This document shows positions 1-12,864 of a DNA stretch of 64,000 nucleotides, one piece after another; the stretch's first letter is position 1; the number at the start of each line of letters is the position of its first letter. The DNA comes from Sphagnum magellanicum (lineage: Eukaryota > Streptophyta > Sphagnopsida > Sphagnales > Sphagnaceae): NCBI GenBank assembly GCA_021904315.1, contig CM038910.1, positions 7,316,001 through 7,380,000 of the forward strand. The letters are read 5' to 3'. A model generated the notes under the pieces. That model was not told the origin of the DNA. It searched no databases and saw only the letters and a program-made list of their open reading frames with translations. The translations under genes were made by a program, and so were the position numbers.

Positions 1-2400
1 TAACTAAAAACGATGAAAACATTCTTCTCGATCCAAATGGATGTTGAGTGACCAACATTTGTCAACCACAATGCAAATATTGTATGTTCAAAAATAACAA
101 TCATTAAAATATCAACAACACACATGTGCACTCATAACAACTAGTATACATAGATACTTAACCAATTGTCTTCAACATGCTTTCATTAATAATAATCATT
201 GAATTTTAGTCCAAATACACACATCCACACTAGACCTCCACTGCGCGATATATGATTCAAATAGATCAACAACAAAAAAATTACCAAACAACACCATCCA
301 ATTACTAATTAACATCATATATGTAAAACACTTATTATACTCAATGCAAATGTCATGTAACAACTGAACAATTCATCTTGCACACTTTTCACAATAGCAT
401 ATGTGGTTGATATAACATTTGGAATCAACCCAAAACAATGAATTTTACAATGTGCCACAAATGCAATTGCATTTACATAACAACATAAACAATAAAATAT
501 ATTTTCATTCCCCAAATACTCGCATAAAATGTTCAATTGTCACTGGTAGTGCGCAACAATGCTGAGCTCAAGTTTTTAAGTTAGAGGAATCAACACATGT
601 AGGTAGCTATTACGGGCCAAATTCTTAGAACATTACAAAAAATCAAAAAATAATAGGGCCATGTGCTCATCCATGGGTCTTTTCAATACGTTTGTGACAT
701 TTTATCCCATTTTTTTCAGAGTTGTATCAAATTTCTTGTTTTTTTTTTCTCAAAATTTTAAATTGTAGGAATCTATGCATGTAGATAGCTACTAGGAGCC
801 AAAATTTCAAAGCATTCTAACATATATAGAAAAACTAAACAGCCATATGATCATATAAGGGTTTTCCAACGTGTTCCTTTCCTCTCATTATATCACCACC
901 CCCGCCAACAAAATTAAATAAATAAATGGCCCTCCCCTTCTATTGTAGAAAATGGCCCCATAACATACCAAGAAATTTATAATAAAAAATTATTATAAAA
1001 CTAATTTAAAATATTTAAACAAACAAAACTATCAGTCTTCCCTTTACTCCCCTATAAAAAAAAGATAACAACAAACGAATGTAATAAAGGGAACAAAGGG
1101 AACAAAGGGAACCCCTTTGATTTCTCAAAGGGCCAAACTGTTTTTCCCTCTTGTTTACCCCAAGAGGATGAAAAAGAATTTTTTTTAAAAAAAAATCTCT
1201 AGAAACACTTTGGATGGTCAAATTTGACCATCCATTATTCATTCATTTCAACTTTTTTTTTGGGATAATTTTTTTCTCGCGTGACTCATATACATGCTAT
1301 AATAAACTCACGAAAAATTCCCAGAAAATGGAGCAAGATGACATCTTGGTCTAAGTCTGCAAACACTTGCAATTTTGAAGGCTGTTCAAAACTCGAAACT
1401 TCAAAAATTTCAATGGTGGCAATTTTTCATTTCTTATCCAAATGTTTTTTTTTTTCCTCTCAAAATGTCCAACTTGAAGCCCTTTTCAGCAGCTTCACAA
1501 AATTGAATTTTCCAAAATTTGACATTTTATTGGAAATCTAGGCATGTTTGTGAGGGTTAGTCATTGTTTTTTGAAGTGTGACAATTTTGGTCAAATGTCA
1601 ATTGAAGGTTAACCCTTGCAAACCATGGGACCATGACTTTTTAGTTGAATGGAAAGAGTTTGCAAGGTAGGTGTGTGTGTGCACGCGTGCACAAGAGACG
1701 GGAAAACTCTTTTTTGGTCACATGTGGGGTTTGTCGAGAGTGGAAGTTAGTTTCCTCTTTAGAATATTAAGTTAGTTGTTAGTGAGGTTTCTTTTTGGTT
1801 TTAACAATCCCAAAAAATTTGCTAGATAGTGATTTTTTTCCTCAAAATGACCCAAAAAATTGGGTTTTTAAATTTCCAAATCTTGATAATAATATTTTTT
1901 AAATCACTAGATTTTATATTATTAAGTTTCAACAGGTAGCCAAAAAATAGAAGGATACTTTAATTTTTTTTTACAATCATAAAATTTGATAGCCAAATGT
2001 GGCTAAATTGTCTTATGGATTATCACCACTTCAGCTACATCACAAAATTTAGACTTAAAAATTAATTAAAGAAAGCATTTGTCGTTGGTACTCGTTGTGA
2101 GTAAGTCAACTTCATCAGGCAAGCCTCACTACGAGCGTAACTTTTAGAAGAAAAATGAAATTCTTTATTCATCCATCCAAAACTACATCCAAACGCTTTA
2201 AAACTTTTTGGGCAGAAAAAAAAGAAGAAATTCCTTATTCATCCATTCCTTCCAATACTATGCCCAAGCGTTTTAAACCTTTTGGGGGAAAATAACAATA
2301 ATAATAAAATCCTCATTCATCCATCCAAAAAACTATACCCAAACGTTTTCTTTTTGGCGACCCTGGAACCCCCAAACGACGGTCAAACACAAAAAAACCC
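1..2400. other. AT-rich intergenic DNA, no gene seen
   Basis: No reading frame here has coding character; the longer open frames are AT-driven and low complexity. The stretch holds poly-A/T runs, a repeated GGGAACAAA run near 1090-1110, and one copy of the dispersed palindromic repeat at about 1936-2049 (annotated separately). Base composition changes near 2340, where the promoter of the F-box gene begins. Confidence 0.6.
1936..2049 (+). repeat. Dispersed 'GTAGCC...TAGCCAAATTTGGCTA...CTACATCACAAAAT' repeat, copy A
   Basis: This is copy 1 of six in the window. It has the left block GTAGCCAAAAAATAGAAGGATAC, a T-rich spacer, a palindromic core that has one changed base here (TAGCCAAATGTGGCTA), and the right block ending in CACCACTTCAGCTACATCACAAAATTT. 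It carries no coding capacity. The other copies are at 7496, 22014 (minus), 28656 (minus), 30837 and 32691. It is a non-coding dispersed element of unknown class. Confidence 0.7.
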
Positions 2401-2416
2401 CCACGTCCCCAAAATC

Positions 2417-2512
2417 CACGTGACATGCTGTTCCTACCACGCGCCCCTATGGTTTAATCCAAGTCCCCGCCTGTTTACCGACCCCATTCCCTTGTTCATA
2501 TTACGACACGTG
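2417..2512 (+). promoter_or_regulatory. Two G-box/ABRE-like CACGTG sites, F-box gene promoter
   Basis: Perfect palindromic CACGTG hexamers lie at 2417-2422 and 2507-2512, exactly 90 bases apart. The second sits in ACACGTGG, an ABRE-type context. A TATA-like ATATATTTG follows near 2570, and CT-rich leader sequence starts after about 2860. bZIP and bHLH factors bind such sites in plants. Assignment to the downstream F-box gene is by position only. Confidence 0.45.
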
Positions 2513-2859
2513 GAAAAATGGTGGGTCCAAGGCCGAGCTGGACTCAGAATCGAGGTCCTGACCCAGATGCCAATATATTTGAGGATGTGGGCCAAGGGGC
2601 GTGTGAGAGAGAGAAAGAGAGAAAGGGCGAATGTCTTTTTATGTGTATTTTGCGCACATTGTTGTGGCGAGGAGGAGGAGGGGGCGCTCTTCTTGTGTGC
2701 CATCGCTGTTGTCGCCATGCCGATTGTTGCTGTTTGGTTCATCTTTCCCTTGGCCTGAGCTTCTCCTCACACCCGGATAACATGCTCACCACATGGTACT
2801 ATTCTTTCTCTTGCATTCGATCCGCTGCATGCCTCAAAACTCCGTCTGCTGGTGCGTCA

Positions 2860-4242
2860 ATTCTCTTTCTCCCCTTCTCTGGTTTTGCTCATTCTTTTTC
2901 TGCTTTTCCCTTTCTCCAGCTTTTCTTCCCTTTTCTCCCTCTTCTTCTTCTTCTCTGTCTCTCTTTATTATCCTCCCCCCGGGTCTCTCTGTGTGGCTAT
3001 GTGTGTGTCAGTCTCTGCAATTTGCTCATGTGGCTTGGATTCTAGTCGTATGTAGATGGAACTAATGCGGTCTTGGATTTTTCCTGCGGACGTTCCTAGT
3101 GCGCTTTTACTGCACCTCTGCTTCTTGATATCTGTTTTTCTTTGTGTTTGAAATTAGCAAATCTTGTTCCTGTGAGATTCCGTCGATGTTTTCCCGGTGG
3201 AAATCAACTCCGGTTTCTGGATTTGGCGCGCTTCCGGATTTTTTTTTCTTTGCGGAGACCTTTTTTTTCTCTCTCTCTCTCTCTACGTCTCTCTGCTTTT
3301 GAGAATCGTGACCTTGCAATTCTGAATTCAAAGTGTTCAGCGAATCCTACGGATTGTAAAAATGCGGCGTTGAATCTTCGCCTGTGGATCTTAATAATAT
3401 CTGCGTGAGGATCTTTTATGAGGTTTTAAGGACATGGAGACGGACGCGTATATAGTCTCCTGTCTGTCTGTGTTCTCTCCGTCTCTGTCTCTCTGTCTGC
3501 TGTTTCATACGCTTGAGAGCAATTCAGTTCATTACTCAGGGTTTATCGATTCTTCATTGCAATGTACCGTTGAATCCTAGCTCTCGAGATTGTCGTCCTT
3601 GCCAAAAGGCTGTTTTACATCAGGTTTCAAAAGACAAATGATGAGAGGTGTTGTACATCGTCTTCTCTTTCTCTCCCTTGCATCTTCTTATTTCTCTCTC
3701 TCTCTCTGACCATCTGTCGATGTGTCCCTTCACTTCTTGCAATGAAGTGGATTGAGAGTGGATTGAGTGTTACTGAGTGTGGATACTTTCTTGTGGAATG
3801 TGGAATTTCTCTCTTTGTTACTCTTATACTTTGGAAGTGCAATTGTGGGGGATTGATATCCAGGACTGTACGTTTTGAATTTTCCATCTTTGACTTGTGA
3901 ATGTATTTTGGCATGCTAGAGGCATGACCGTGAGATACCTAGGGAGACAGACCCTATGTCTTGCTCTTACTCACATGCAGTTCTTGCTGTTGATTGGATG
4001 CAGCAATCCATCAAGGTGCTGCTATGAAAACATGTTTACTTTGAATGTGAGGTTTCTCTGTCTTTTTCCTCAAATCTTAATTGGATTATTAAACACCTGA
4101 TATTATTAGTCTTGGGGTTTGGCATGGACTGAGAAGGCAGCAATGGGGATGAGGAAGTGGGAAAGATCAAATGAGGGTCAGGAAGCAGGCAGCACAGGTA
4201 CCGAGGAGGAGGGTGTGACAAAACAGAGCGGACAGTGTGGCC
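2860..4242 (+). promoter_or_regulatory. CT-rich 5' leader region of the F-box gene
   Basis: This stretch is dense in CTCT and TCTTC tracts (for example 3268-3292, 3475-3500 and 3665-3710) and is less AT-rich than the flanking DNA, as is usual for plant transcription starts and 5' UTRs. No frame has recognisable coding content. The 1.4-kb length between it and the start codon suggests one or more 5' UTR introns, but the splice sites cannot be fixed without transcripts. Confidence 0.4.
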
Positions 4243-6280
4243 ATGGATGAGAGGCTATGGTGTGATTTGCGAGAGGAGCTTGTAGACAGAGTCCTGGCCC
4301 GCCTGCCTGTGGACAGCTTCTTCCGATTACGTGTGGTCTGCAAAAGATGGAATGCAATAATGTTCTCCCCTGGCTTTCTTGCAGATTGCTCACAGGTCCG
4401 TGCTCTTCTTTCTTTCTTCTTTTTGTCTGCTGCAACCTCAAGAAATGGCCTATTTTTCCAGTAATCCTATGATCCCTCCCCTGACTTACCTGCAAATTGC
4501 CTCATCTGTTCTTCAACTTGTAATCAGAGCTCTCTGTGTACCTTATATCTACAATTGCATTCCTACTTAATATCTTAGTGAGTATACATATTAAGATAAT
4601 ACATAGGAATGCAAAACCATCAGCTAAGTTATCTGACACTGCCTTTTTGCTTTTGCAACCATGACATTTTTTATGTACACCTGCATCAGCAACCGTTTCC
4701 ATTTCTGTACACAGAGTAAAGTTAAATCCTAAAGCCTTGGAAGGTTTAAGCTACATGTCTATCAGACAGTGCCTCAAGTTTGTTTTAGCTTACTGCTTGA
4801 ATGGAGTTACTGTCAGCATGTGTTCTGGAGGACCATAGGCTCTGAGACACTGTGGAGACCTGAATTTTCTGCATTGGCAACCATGTAAAGTGCAGGTTTC
4901 GAGCAGTGTAGGGCACTATTTTATCAAGGCTGACCGGCGTGCAGATAGAGTGCTGTTAGGCTACAGCACAACACTGGCCAAATGGCACCGAATTGCATTT
5001 GATTTTCTACCAATGCAGATCCAACCAGCTGCCTCAGCTGGTGGATTGGTATGTTTGGTGGCTGATTACCAGCCCTTTGCACTCTTTGTGTGTAACCCCA
5101 TTACCAAACTGGCAAGGCAGCTTCCTCCCCGGATTTGCAAACGAAGGCCAAGGATTGTGTGCATGGTTGTGGATAGGTTGAACAAGGCTTACAAGATTAT
5201 TGCGGCTGGGGGCTATCGCACCGATGATGATCGCTGGACTACTGAAGTTTTTGACTCTGTCACCAGTTGCTGGAGAGTCTCCGGCAGCCTCCTGCAGGAC
5301 GAACTCACTAAACGGCCTATCTGTTGCAGGTTTCTCTCTTTCTATTGGTTGCTGTCCCTGTGCCTGGATGCTTGTGGCAGATAGAGGGACCCTCAATCAG
5401 ATTCAATGCCCCTGTCATGCACTAGGGGTTTTAGTAGGTGATTACCAGTAGGCTCTTGCAGGTATTATCTAAACAAACCAGACCATCTCTGCCAGTCCTG
5501 CAATTGCATGGTGACTTGGATTTGTTAGTAGCTTCTGCAGAATGTCAAAGCAGTAGACTGTTTGTTTTGAGTGACTGGTTTTTGAGGTCTGTGCATTCTG
5601 GTCCTCCACTTTTCAAATGCCTGAATTCACTATGGTGTTGGATCTGTGGCCCTGGTAAAGAGATTTGTGAAGTTAGATGCAATTCCTGGTCACCACTACA
5701 TCCTTCTACTACCATTGATCTGAGTGGCAGTGTCGGGTAAATTGTGGTGGCTGCCTGCAGGGGTTCACTGTATTGTTTGACATGTGGGCCAAATAGTGGG
5801 TTATTGGTGTTTAATATCAGGGATGAAGTTTGGTCACGAGTGAAGACACAACGCATGCCTGGGAATGTGAAGTCACGACAGCTCTTTGAGTGCAAGGGGC
5901 GTATTGGAATAGTGGGAAAAGCATCAAGGAATCAAACCCTGGGGCTGTGTGTGTGGCTGCTGGAGTTGAAGACTATGAAGTGGGTGGAGCAAGGACGAAT
6001 GCCACCAGACATGTATGACCGATTGTACAAAAAGTGGCCTTGTGACAGCATGTACTGTGCTGGTCATGGAGACACCATCTTCTTCACACGTTTCTTCTCA
6101 CCTCTTGGCCTGACCTTCAGTGTCTCAAAGAACCAATGGGACTGGGTTCCTCCATTCCCACTGCTCCGTGACATCTCATTGAATGTTCCTCGCCCAAGGA
6201 ACTGGTCAGTCTTCCAGCATGAACTCGATGGCTTTTCTTTCGAACCTAGGTTAGATGCTACCCCTTTTTACAAAGGCTAG
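4243..6280 (+). CDS. F-box protein (At5g15710/LCR-like), 3 coding exons
   Basis: Model: join 4243-4395, 4896-5329, 5761-6280; 368 aa. Both introns are GT-AG and preserve frame. Residues about 6-46 form an F-box (EELVDRVLARLPVDSFFRLRVVCKRWNAI is visible in two parts), the Skp1-binding module of SCF E3 ubiquitin ligases. The rest (GYSTTLAKWHRI, PFALFVCNPITKLARQLPP, GSLYCLTCGPNSGLLVFN, EVWSRVK) matches the kelch-like beta-propeller half of the plant At5g15710 / LEAF CURLING RESPONSIVENESS type, which recognises the substrate. The start at 4243 has a good context (G at -3 and +4), and the frame upstream is closed. The acceptor at 4895 is the least certain junction because the upstream frame stays open back to 4839. 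The actual substrate cannot be told from sequence. Confidence 0.85.
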
Positions 6281-7495
6281 AGACATTGTTGTCAGGTAGA
6301 ATTTGCCATTGCATCATTCAGCCTCCACGAATTGGTGTGTTGTTTCATGCCCCCTCGCTCACATAATTTTTGTTGTCATCAAAACCATTTCATTTCTCCC
6401 ATCAGTCTCCCTTTGTTGGGGAGTTTTGCAAAACTATCTCTCCTTGCACCATAAAATTGGTGCTTATTGTGGGAGAGACATGCAAATGCATGAAGATAGA
6501 AACACTGGGCAGAGGAATTCTATATCCATTATGCACCTTGCCCCCCTCAGTACTCATTCCTCTGCATCCATGTGAGACCTGTTTTACATGACAAAAACTG
6601 TGAAAAGCCAACATGTTAGCACAAAAGCCTGAATTTTTGCCAAACCTGTCTTGCACTGTAACATAAACATAGTCACATCTATTGGATCAATTGCAAAGAA
6701 TTCCATGCAAGGTTTGTAAAACTCAAAGAAATCGACTCATAAAAACCAGTTTAAGCAGCATATTTCCAAGTGATCAGATAGAGTTAATGTAAGTTACTGT
6801 GGCCTTGAACGTCTTGAGACCAATTCCAGTTGTGAACCTTTTTCCTTGCTTACTACTTCTGCAACTGCTGCATAGGCTCATTAGAGCTGAATGATATGCA
6901 CAATAAGCTTCAAGAGATCATTTCAGTCGTTATGGTGCTCTTGAAGAAATGCAACAAATGGAAACTGGAGATATGGCCTAAATCATGGATGCCCAAAATC
7001 ACCTTCATTGGCCAATTGTTAACATGGTTGTATTCTTCACATGACTAGTGCACTTGTAAAAGGCTTCATTCTTGGTAGGCATATAATTGCCCCTTAAACA
7101 GCTCCACTAACCTTATTTCCGAAAGCTCCTCCATTGAAACAAAGTTCATCCCATTTCATTCAACTTGGAGGGTTGTAAGAAAACAACAATGTGGTGTACA
7201 TCCTTTTGCCTCTTAAATGTATCTAGCTTTTTTGATTTCTACATTTGATTAATTATCATATTTTTGTAGAAATTATTGCATTTTGCATGCTTCACTTTCA
7301 GTTATTCCTGAACTAACATTTAAGTTCCATATGTTTATAGTTTAGGGGAGTTTCCAAATTATATGGTGCCCAAGGTTGAAACTTGAAACCAGAGTTGGAC
7401 TGGTATTTGTCAGTTGGTGACCTTTTTTCGATAATGTGAAAAAATTGTTTTTGGTGTTTTCTATCACCATATTTTGAAGAAAAAAATCAGAACAG
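6281..7495. other. F-box 3' UTR and AT-rich spacer
   Basis: The first 300-400 bases are probably the 3' UTR of the F-box gene, with gene-like composition fading after about 6700. No further reading frame, RNA gene or repeat is recognised until the dispersed repeat at 7496. The polyadenylation site is not determined. Confidence 0.4.
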
Positions 7496-7640
7496 TTGCC
7501 AGATTTTTATATCACATTCTGGTACATAGCCAACAATATAAAAAGGATGCTTAGATCTTTTTGCTTTGATAATTGATTTATAGCCAAATTTGGCTAAACC
7601 TTTCTGTGGATGATCACCACCTTAGCTACATCACAAAATC
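7496..7640 (+). repeat. Dispersed palindromic repeat, copy B
   Basis: Copy B has the block GCCAGATTTTTAT, then ACATAGCCAACAATATAAAAAGGATGCTT, then the perfect 16-base palindrome TAGCCAAATTTGGCTA at 7581-7596, and ends GATCACCACCTTAGCTACATCACAAAATC. It is one of the best preserved copies. There is no coding content and no clear target-site duplication. Confidence 0.75.
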
Positions 7641-8059
7641 ATTAAAAAAACATTGGGGACTGGGTATTTCTAAAGCTTTTATACAAGCATGGTTGTGATA
7701 TTGGGTGTTTGTAAAAGCTTTCATACTTGCCCGCTTGGTTTTGTTATTAGGTCCAAAATTGATTTTTTCTTGGTGTGAAGTATGTATTAACTTGGGATTG
7801 AAATTTGTATATGGCATATATATACTTGGTATTACATCAAGTCTCTCTTGGGTTGGCATTAATATAAGGCTTCAAGTTATCCAACCTAATAGGGTCATGG
7901 ATACCAATGTTGAATATCAAGTGTTGGCATATATATATTGATCCAACATTGTAAAAATTATGTGACACATTTGATTTTTTATAACTATGATTGATTTTTA
8001 TCATTCTTTGTAAAACTTGTCGCTAAAGGAAAGGGTAATGTTATCAACATTAAGTATGA

Positions 8060-8385
8060 AATAAAGTTTCTAAAGAGATTCAAAAAATATGCTTAGAAAT
8101 TTTTAGAACATTTAGTTGATGAAAGCTTCTAAACAACTTAATCAATAGAACTTTTTACAAAGCCTGGTTGGTAGAAGGTTCTAAAAGGTTTTAAGTTGAC
8201 AAAAGTTTTTAAAGGGCTTAGTTGACAAAAGCTTCTAGAAAGTTAGTTGATAAAAGTTTTTAAAAGATTTGGTTGGGAAAGAAAGTTAATCAATAAAAGT
8301 TTTTAGAAGACTTAGTTGGTGTAATTTTTAAAAAGATTGATAAACTTTTAGAAGGTTTCATGGGAAGTAGAGGTTCTAAAAGCAC
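8060..8385 (+). repeat. Degenerate minisatellite, ~30-35-bp unit
   Basis: About nine imperfect tandem units share the pattern TTAGTTGACAAAAGTTTCTA followed by AAAAG. Unit starts are visible at 'agttgat/agttgac' near 8110, 8190, 8219 and 8239, and continue to about 8330. The units have drifted strongly and the array has no open frame of note. Confidence 0.6.
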
Positions 8386-9607
8386 CATATATTAGTGTGG
8401 TTGACACAAGTTTGGTCTATGATTCCATTTCTATTTTAAGTTTAACTTGCATCATATTTTGTTCAACCAATTGTAAAGACTCTTAATTTTTGTTCATTTC
8501 AAAATCCTCTATGTTGTCAAGTTCATACTTTTTTTCCTTATATTTTTGTTTTGTCCTTAACACTTTGACTAATGCTTGTGATCCTCATATATTCAATTTG
8601 AAAACAAACTAAGCACTTGAAATATCCAATTTGAATAAACTCAAACTTGAAGTTACATATCCACAAAATTTGAATCTATAATTTAAAAAAGTGTTCTAAG
8701 TATGTCTATATATTTGTATTTACCTATGAACTTGCTTACTAACCTACTTTCACATCCCTCCGCCCTTTTTCATCCCTTCACTGCATTGTTGCCCCCTATT
8801 GTTGCCCCCTAACATAATTTGTAGAAATTATGATTTTTCTTGAATGAAATATAAGATTGATTTAAAGAATCTTATTTCATTTTCTTCTTTCTTGCACTTT
8901 CCTATTGGATTGGGAAAGTTTGATTTTGTGGAGAATGATTTTTTGGGTTTTTTTTAGCATGCAACAATTTGATGATTACAACAACCATCATATCTTGCCA
9001 TTGTTTCTTCTTGTGCCAATTTTATCACAGGGATGATCATTATGTAAAAAAATGCATCTATATATGTTTTTTACAACTATAATTCCTACTATCAAGTTTT
9101 AGGCATTATAATCCCAAAGAGAGGATTTTTGGTGCAAATTGCAATTACCTTATTTGATTTTGTGTCAAAATAAGAAGACTTTTCAATGCACATATGTTGC
9201 CACATAAATCAATATGTTTTTTCTCATTGTAAGGTTTTAAATTTTCATAGTTGGAAGTTCCACCAACAAACTTTTATTTGGGGTTTTGAAAGTTTGAATG
9301 CAATTTAATAAACATGTGCACATTGATGTTTAACTTGTTGTGTGTAATAAATAAATTTAGATGATGTTTAGGAAAATGTGTGCAATATGCATGCTTCATG
9401 TCACAAAAATCTTGAAGGAGAAACCTAACAAGTTTGAAGAGTTTATAATTTAAATGGGTTTATAATGAGTAAGAAAATTTGCATATGCTTTGGTCAATTG
9501 TTGTCCCTTTGTTTAGGTCACTATGCAATAGTGTTGTCTTTAGCATGTTTATGTCACAAGATCATATAAGTGGTTTCTTTAAACTTGGGTGAGGCAAGGG
9601 GGGAGTG

Positions 9608-10204
9608 GCATGGTAAAATAAACAATTTGTGATCCTTACATTCTACTTCTAGCATAAATGAAAAGTAGCCATAAAGTAGGATTTGATATAAGAAATTTAT
9701 GAATTTTAATTATTTCAATGATGGATATGAACATGATCTTTAACTTTATATTAATGATGTTGAAAAACCAAATGTTTAATATGCATTTAAGTAAAAATTT
9801 CAAAAGTATAAGCAATTTTTTCTATTATTTAGGTTGTCCAAACTTTATAAAATATATTGGAGGTAGATGAAAATTTTTTTCCATCTTCACATTAATAGTG
9901 CTATAAAATGTACTTGTATGCGTTGAAATTTTGCACAATATAATCAAAACATATTAAACTTTTAAGATGAAAAAAGACTTAAAACACAATTTGACCATCA
10001 AATTTCAAATATACTTATTATTTACTTTTATTATGCTAAAGTTTTGCAAATTTTGTAATTAACCTCCTATAAACTCAAAGAAAATCACCATGCTTTCATA
10101 ATGTTATTTAAAATTTTCGATCTACTTTCTTCTACTTGTGTACAAAATTAGACCCATTTTAGATTGCATTTTGTATATTATTATTTTTTGTTTATTTTAC
10201 CATG
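9608..10204 (+). mobile_element. ~0.6-kb TIR element (MITE-like), copy 1
   Basis: The left end CATGGTAAAATAAAC (9609-9623) is the exact reverse complement of the right end at 10190-10204, giving a 15-bp perfect terminal inverted repeat. The interior is non-coding and AT-rich. It aligns along its length with copy 2 at 13044-13603 and, inverted, with copy 3 at about 12400-12864 (shared blocks include AAAGTAGCCATAAAGTA, TTTTTTCTA, and an ACTCAA...CCATG block). No clear target-site duplication is seen, so the superfamily is undetermined. Confidence 0.6.
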
Positions 10205-12399
10205 TTTTCATTTGAATTTTTGCAAAATCGTTTGATTACTGGGCTTTGAGTTTTTAGTTATTAGTAGATTTGAACATCAAAGGAAGAAAAAAAATCCTAG
10301 TAAAAATAGATTTTGGCAACACATCATCCTCATCAAGCTATCAAATGTTCAATCTACACTAAAACTAAAATTGCTCACAATTTAGATTGTAAATGTTGTT
10401 GATATGAGATTGGTGATTGTCCCACTTCCATATAACATTGAGTCAAATTGAGTTGAAGAGAATCTTTTTTGTTAAAATTGTTAATCTTTTCATATGTGCA
10501 AAATCCTCACATTCAAAATTCTTTTCAAATTATGAAGGTTATGTTAATGAACAAGCATTTGGAGCATACAAATTGCATCAAAATCAAAGTGATTTTTATG
10601 ACCTTCATACATCATTCTACTTGAAAAAAAAAACCTACACACAATTTGAAGTATCTAATCTAAATCAACTCACCTCTTAAAGTTATTTGTATGCATAAAA
10701 GTTGAACTTTGAAAAAATGGACCCTATGAAGGATCCAAATTGTTTGATTAATGAACATTGAATTTCAACAAAATTGCAATTCCCTAATAACTAAATGTAA
10801 TCAAACATCATACACAAACATTAAACTTTAAAAAGAAAGGGAGCCCATGTAGGTTCCCCATTAAAACAACAAGCAACTTAGATTGAAGATTGTGATTTTG
10901 TGATTCACAAGCAATGATTTGGAAAAAAAAAAGTTTGCCTTTGAAAGTCCAATAACCATGAACTGAAACACGCATTCACAAATGAACATCATGAAGTGTG
11001 CCATGTATGTTTGATTGAAGCAGCAATCAATCAAAAATATTTTTAAGGTTACTACAAAAGTGACAACAAACATGATTGCAATTACATGGGCAATGGTTTT
11101 ATTCATCTTTAAAGTGACCATGCTCTTGAAGCTCATCTTCATGTTCAAATCTTTTGAAGCAAATAATTAGTCACACTTTTTTCAATGAGAAAACAATTAG
11201 TGCACGCATTGTCAAGTCAATTTTTGTAAATCATGACTAGAATATTCAGGTTATCAAGCCATGATTGACAACACCCTAAGTTGATCAACACACCAACAAT
11301 GGAAAAATTGCATTTGAATCAATTTGGTTTTTTCAAGATTTTGAAATTTTGTTATGTTAAAAACCAAACATTAATGAATTGGGATTTGTGTTTCTTAATC
11401 CACCTAGAGAGAAGACTCTTCATATTGAAACAAAAATTTGCCAAAACAAAGACATTTCAATAAAACAACTCATATTTCAATAAACCTTCATTGGTTTTTT
11501 CGATGTATGCAAAACACCAAACAACGATTCATTTGTAACAAGTGGTTGTGCAAGAGGTGTATCTAGACGACTAGGGTTCTTGAACACCACAAGTAACATG
11601 GGAATCAATTAATTTGTACCTTGTCCATCCATTACAACCTAAGTTTTGTGCTTCTACATTAGGCTTTTCATACATTTCAAGCTTTTGAATTTAAGGTCTA
11701 ACATGAACACCAACATGTTGTGCCCATGTATCAAATGTAACACAAAAATAAAAAAATGGTTGTAAGACATGAAGTTCCATAACCATCATTCTAACGTATA
11801 AAATTTCAAGTTCTACACCAAATTCCCCATAAATCAAAGGTGGAATTGTTCATGAATTGTATTTACCTTGAAGATTGAAACAAATGGAACTTGGAGCATG
11901 TAGGGTGTTAGACAACAACTAGTACCCCTAGTTTGAATTATAGTACAAAGTTTAACTATAATGTTTTGAATGTTGATTCACTATTTGATTAATAATTCAA
12001 GTTAGATTAGAAGGAACTCAAGCTTGCAAATGGAGGGATGGTTGATTGTAATTTAAATTATGATGGTGTAAACATATTCCAATGTTTATTGGAAAGGCAT
12101 AGCTTTTGAGATAAACTAGGTAATTTTATTAGGAAAATTCAATTTTCATGGAGGCAAACTAGCCTTAGTGCATGCATTTCATGACAAAATTTACATCCCA
12201 TAATTTGATAATGGAAATTGTGTGAAATTGGTTTTATGTAAGTTTGTAGTTTTTCCACATGGATGTTGTGCACCTAAAACACATATGAAGCACAAATAAG
12301 TAGAATGAATTTTTTTTTGTCAAACATGAAAATGGATGAATTTTTCCATTCTACTTATATGTGTTTCAAATGTATTTTAGACACATGACATTCATTGTG
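10205..12399. other. AT-rich non-coding DNA between TIR-element copies
   Basis: No gene is recognised. Open frames of 60-95 codons occur on both strands but have no domain signature and AT-driven composition. Because copy 1 (+) and copy 3 (-) flank this stretch in opposite orientation, it may be the interior of one larger inverted-repeat element that has lost any transposase. Confidence 0.4.
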
Positions 12400-12864
12400 A
12401 AAACATCATGGCCTTCATTGAGTTTATGGTATGTAACTTGAATAATTTTTTTGAAGAACTTTAATATAATAAAAATAGGTAACAATTTTTAAAAAAATTT
12501 ATTAGTTTAAATGTGTGTTTTGCATACATTTAATTAGAAACTGGATATATTTTGCTTATAATATGAAAAAGTTGAAAGTCCACAGGTACATTTTAGGTGC
12601 ACATTAATTTGAAAGTAGAAAAAATCAAATATTTCATCTACTTATAATTTATTTTACATAGTTGCGACATTGTTTGAATTTTGATGATTCTACTTAAATT
12701 TATTTTAAACGTGTGATTCTTAAATATAGTGAACAAAGATAGAGAACATGTTCATATCAATTATAAAACTAAGTAATATTTGTAAGTTCAATATATTAAG
12801 GCTTACTTGATGGCTACTTCCCGTTTATACTACGAGGAAATGAGTAGTTTGTTTTACCATGTTT
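12400..12864 (-). mobile_element. ~0.6-kb TIR element, copy 3 (inverted, truncated)
   Basis: Read on the minus strand, this begins CATGGTAAAACAAAC at 12864 and then runs through the same blocks as copies 1 and 2: GAAGTAGCCAT-AAGTA, GATATGAACATG, TTTTTTCTACTTTCAAATTAATG, and CCATAAACTCAATGAAGGCCATGATG. The far end is not recognisable, so the low coordinate is approximate. It lies head to head with copy 2, separated by about 180 bases. Confidence 0.5.

Noticed and set aside
2282..3065. Several overlapping open frames on both strands upstream of the F-box gene
   Set aside because: Low-complexity Ser/Leu/Phe/Cys-rich translations of CT-rich leader DNA, with no domain and frames open on both strands at once.
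5438..5740. An extra F-box exon starting after the acceptor-like TTGCAG at 5461
   Set aside because: In the frame set by exon 2 it hits a stop after about 21 codons, while skipping to 5761 restores the conserved GSLYCLTCG block in frame.
8060..8385. CRISPR-like array
   Set aside because: The genome is a plant nuclear genome, and units are contiguous and drifting with no unique spacers.
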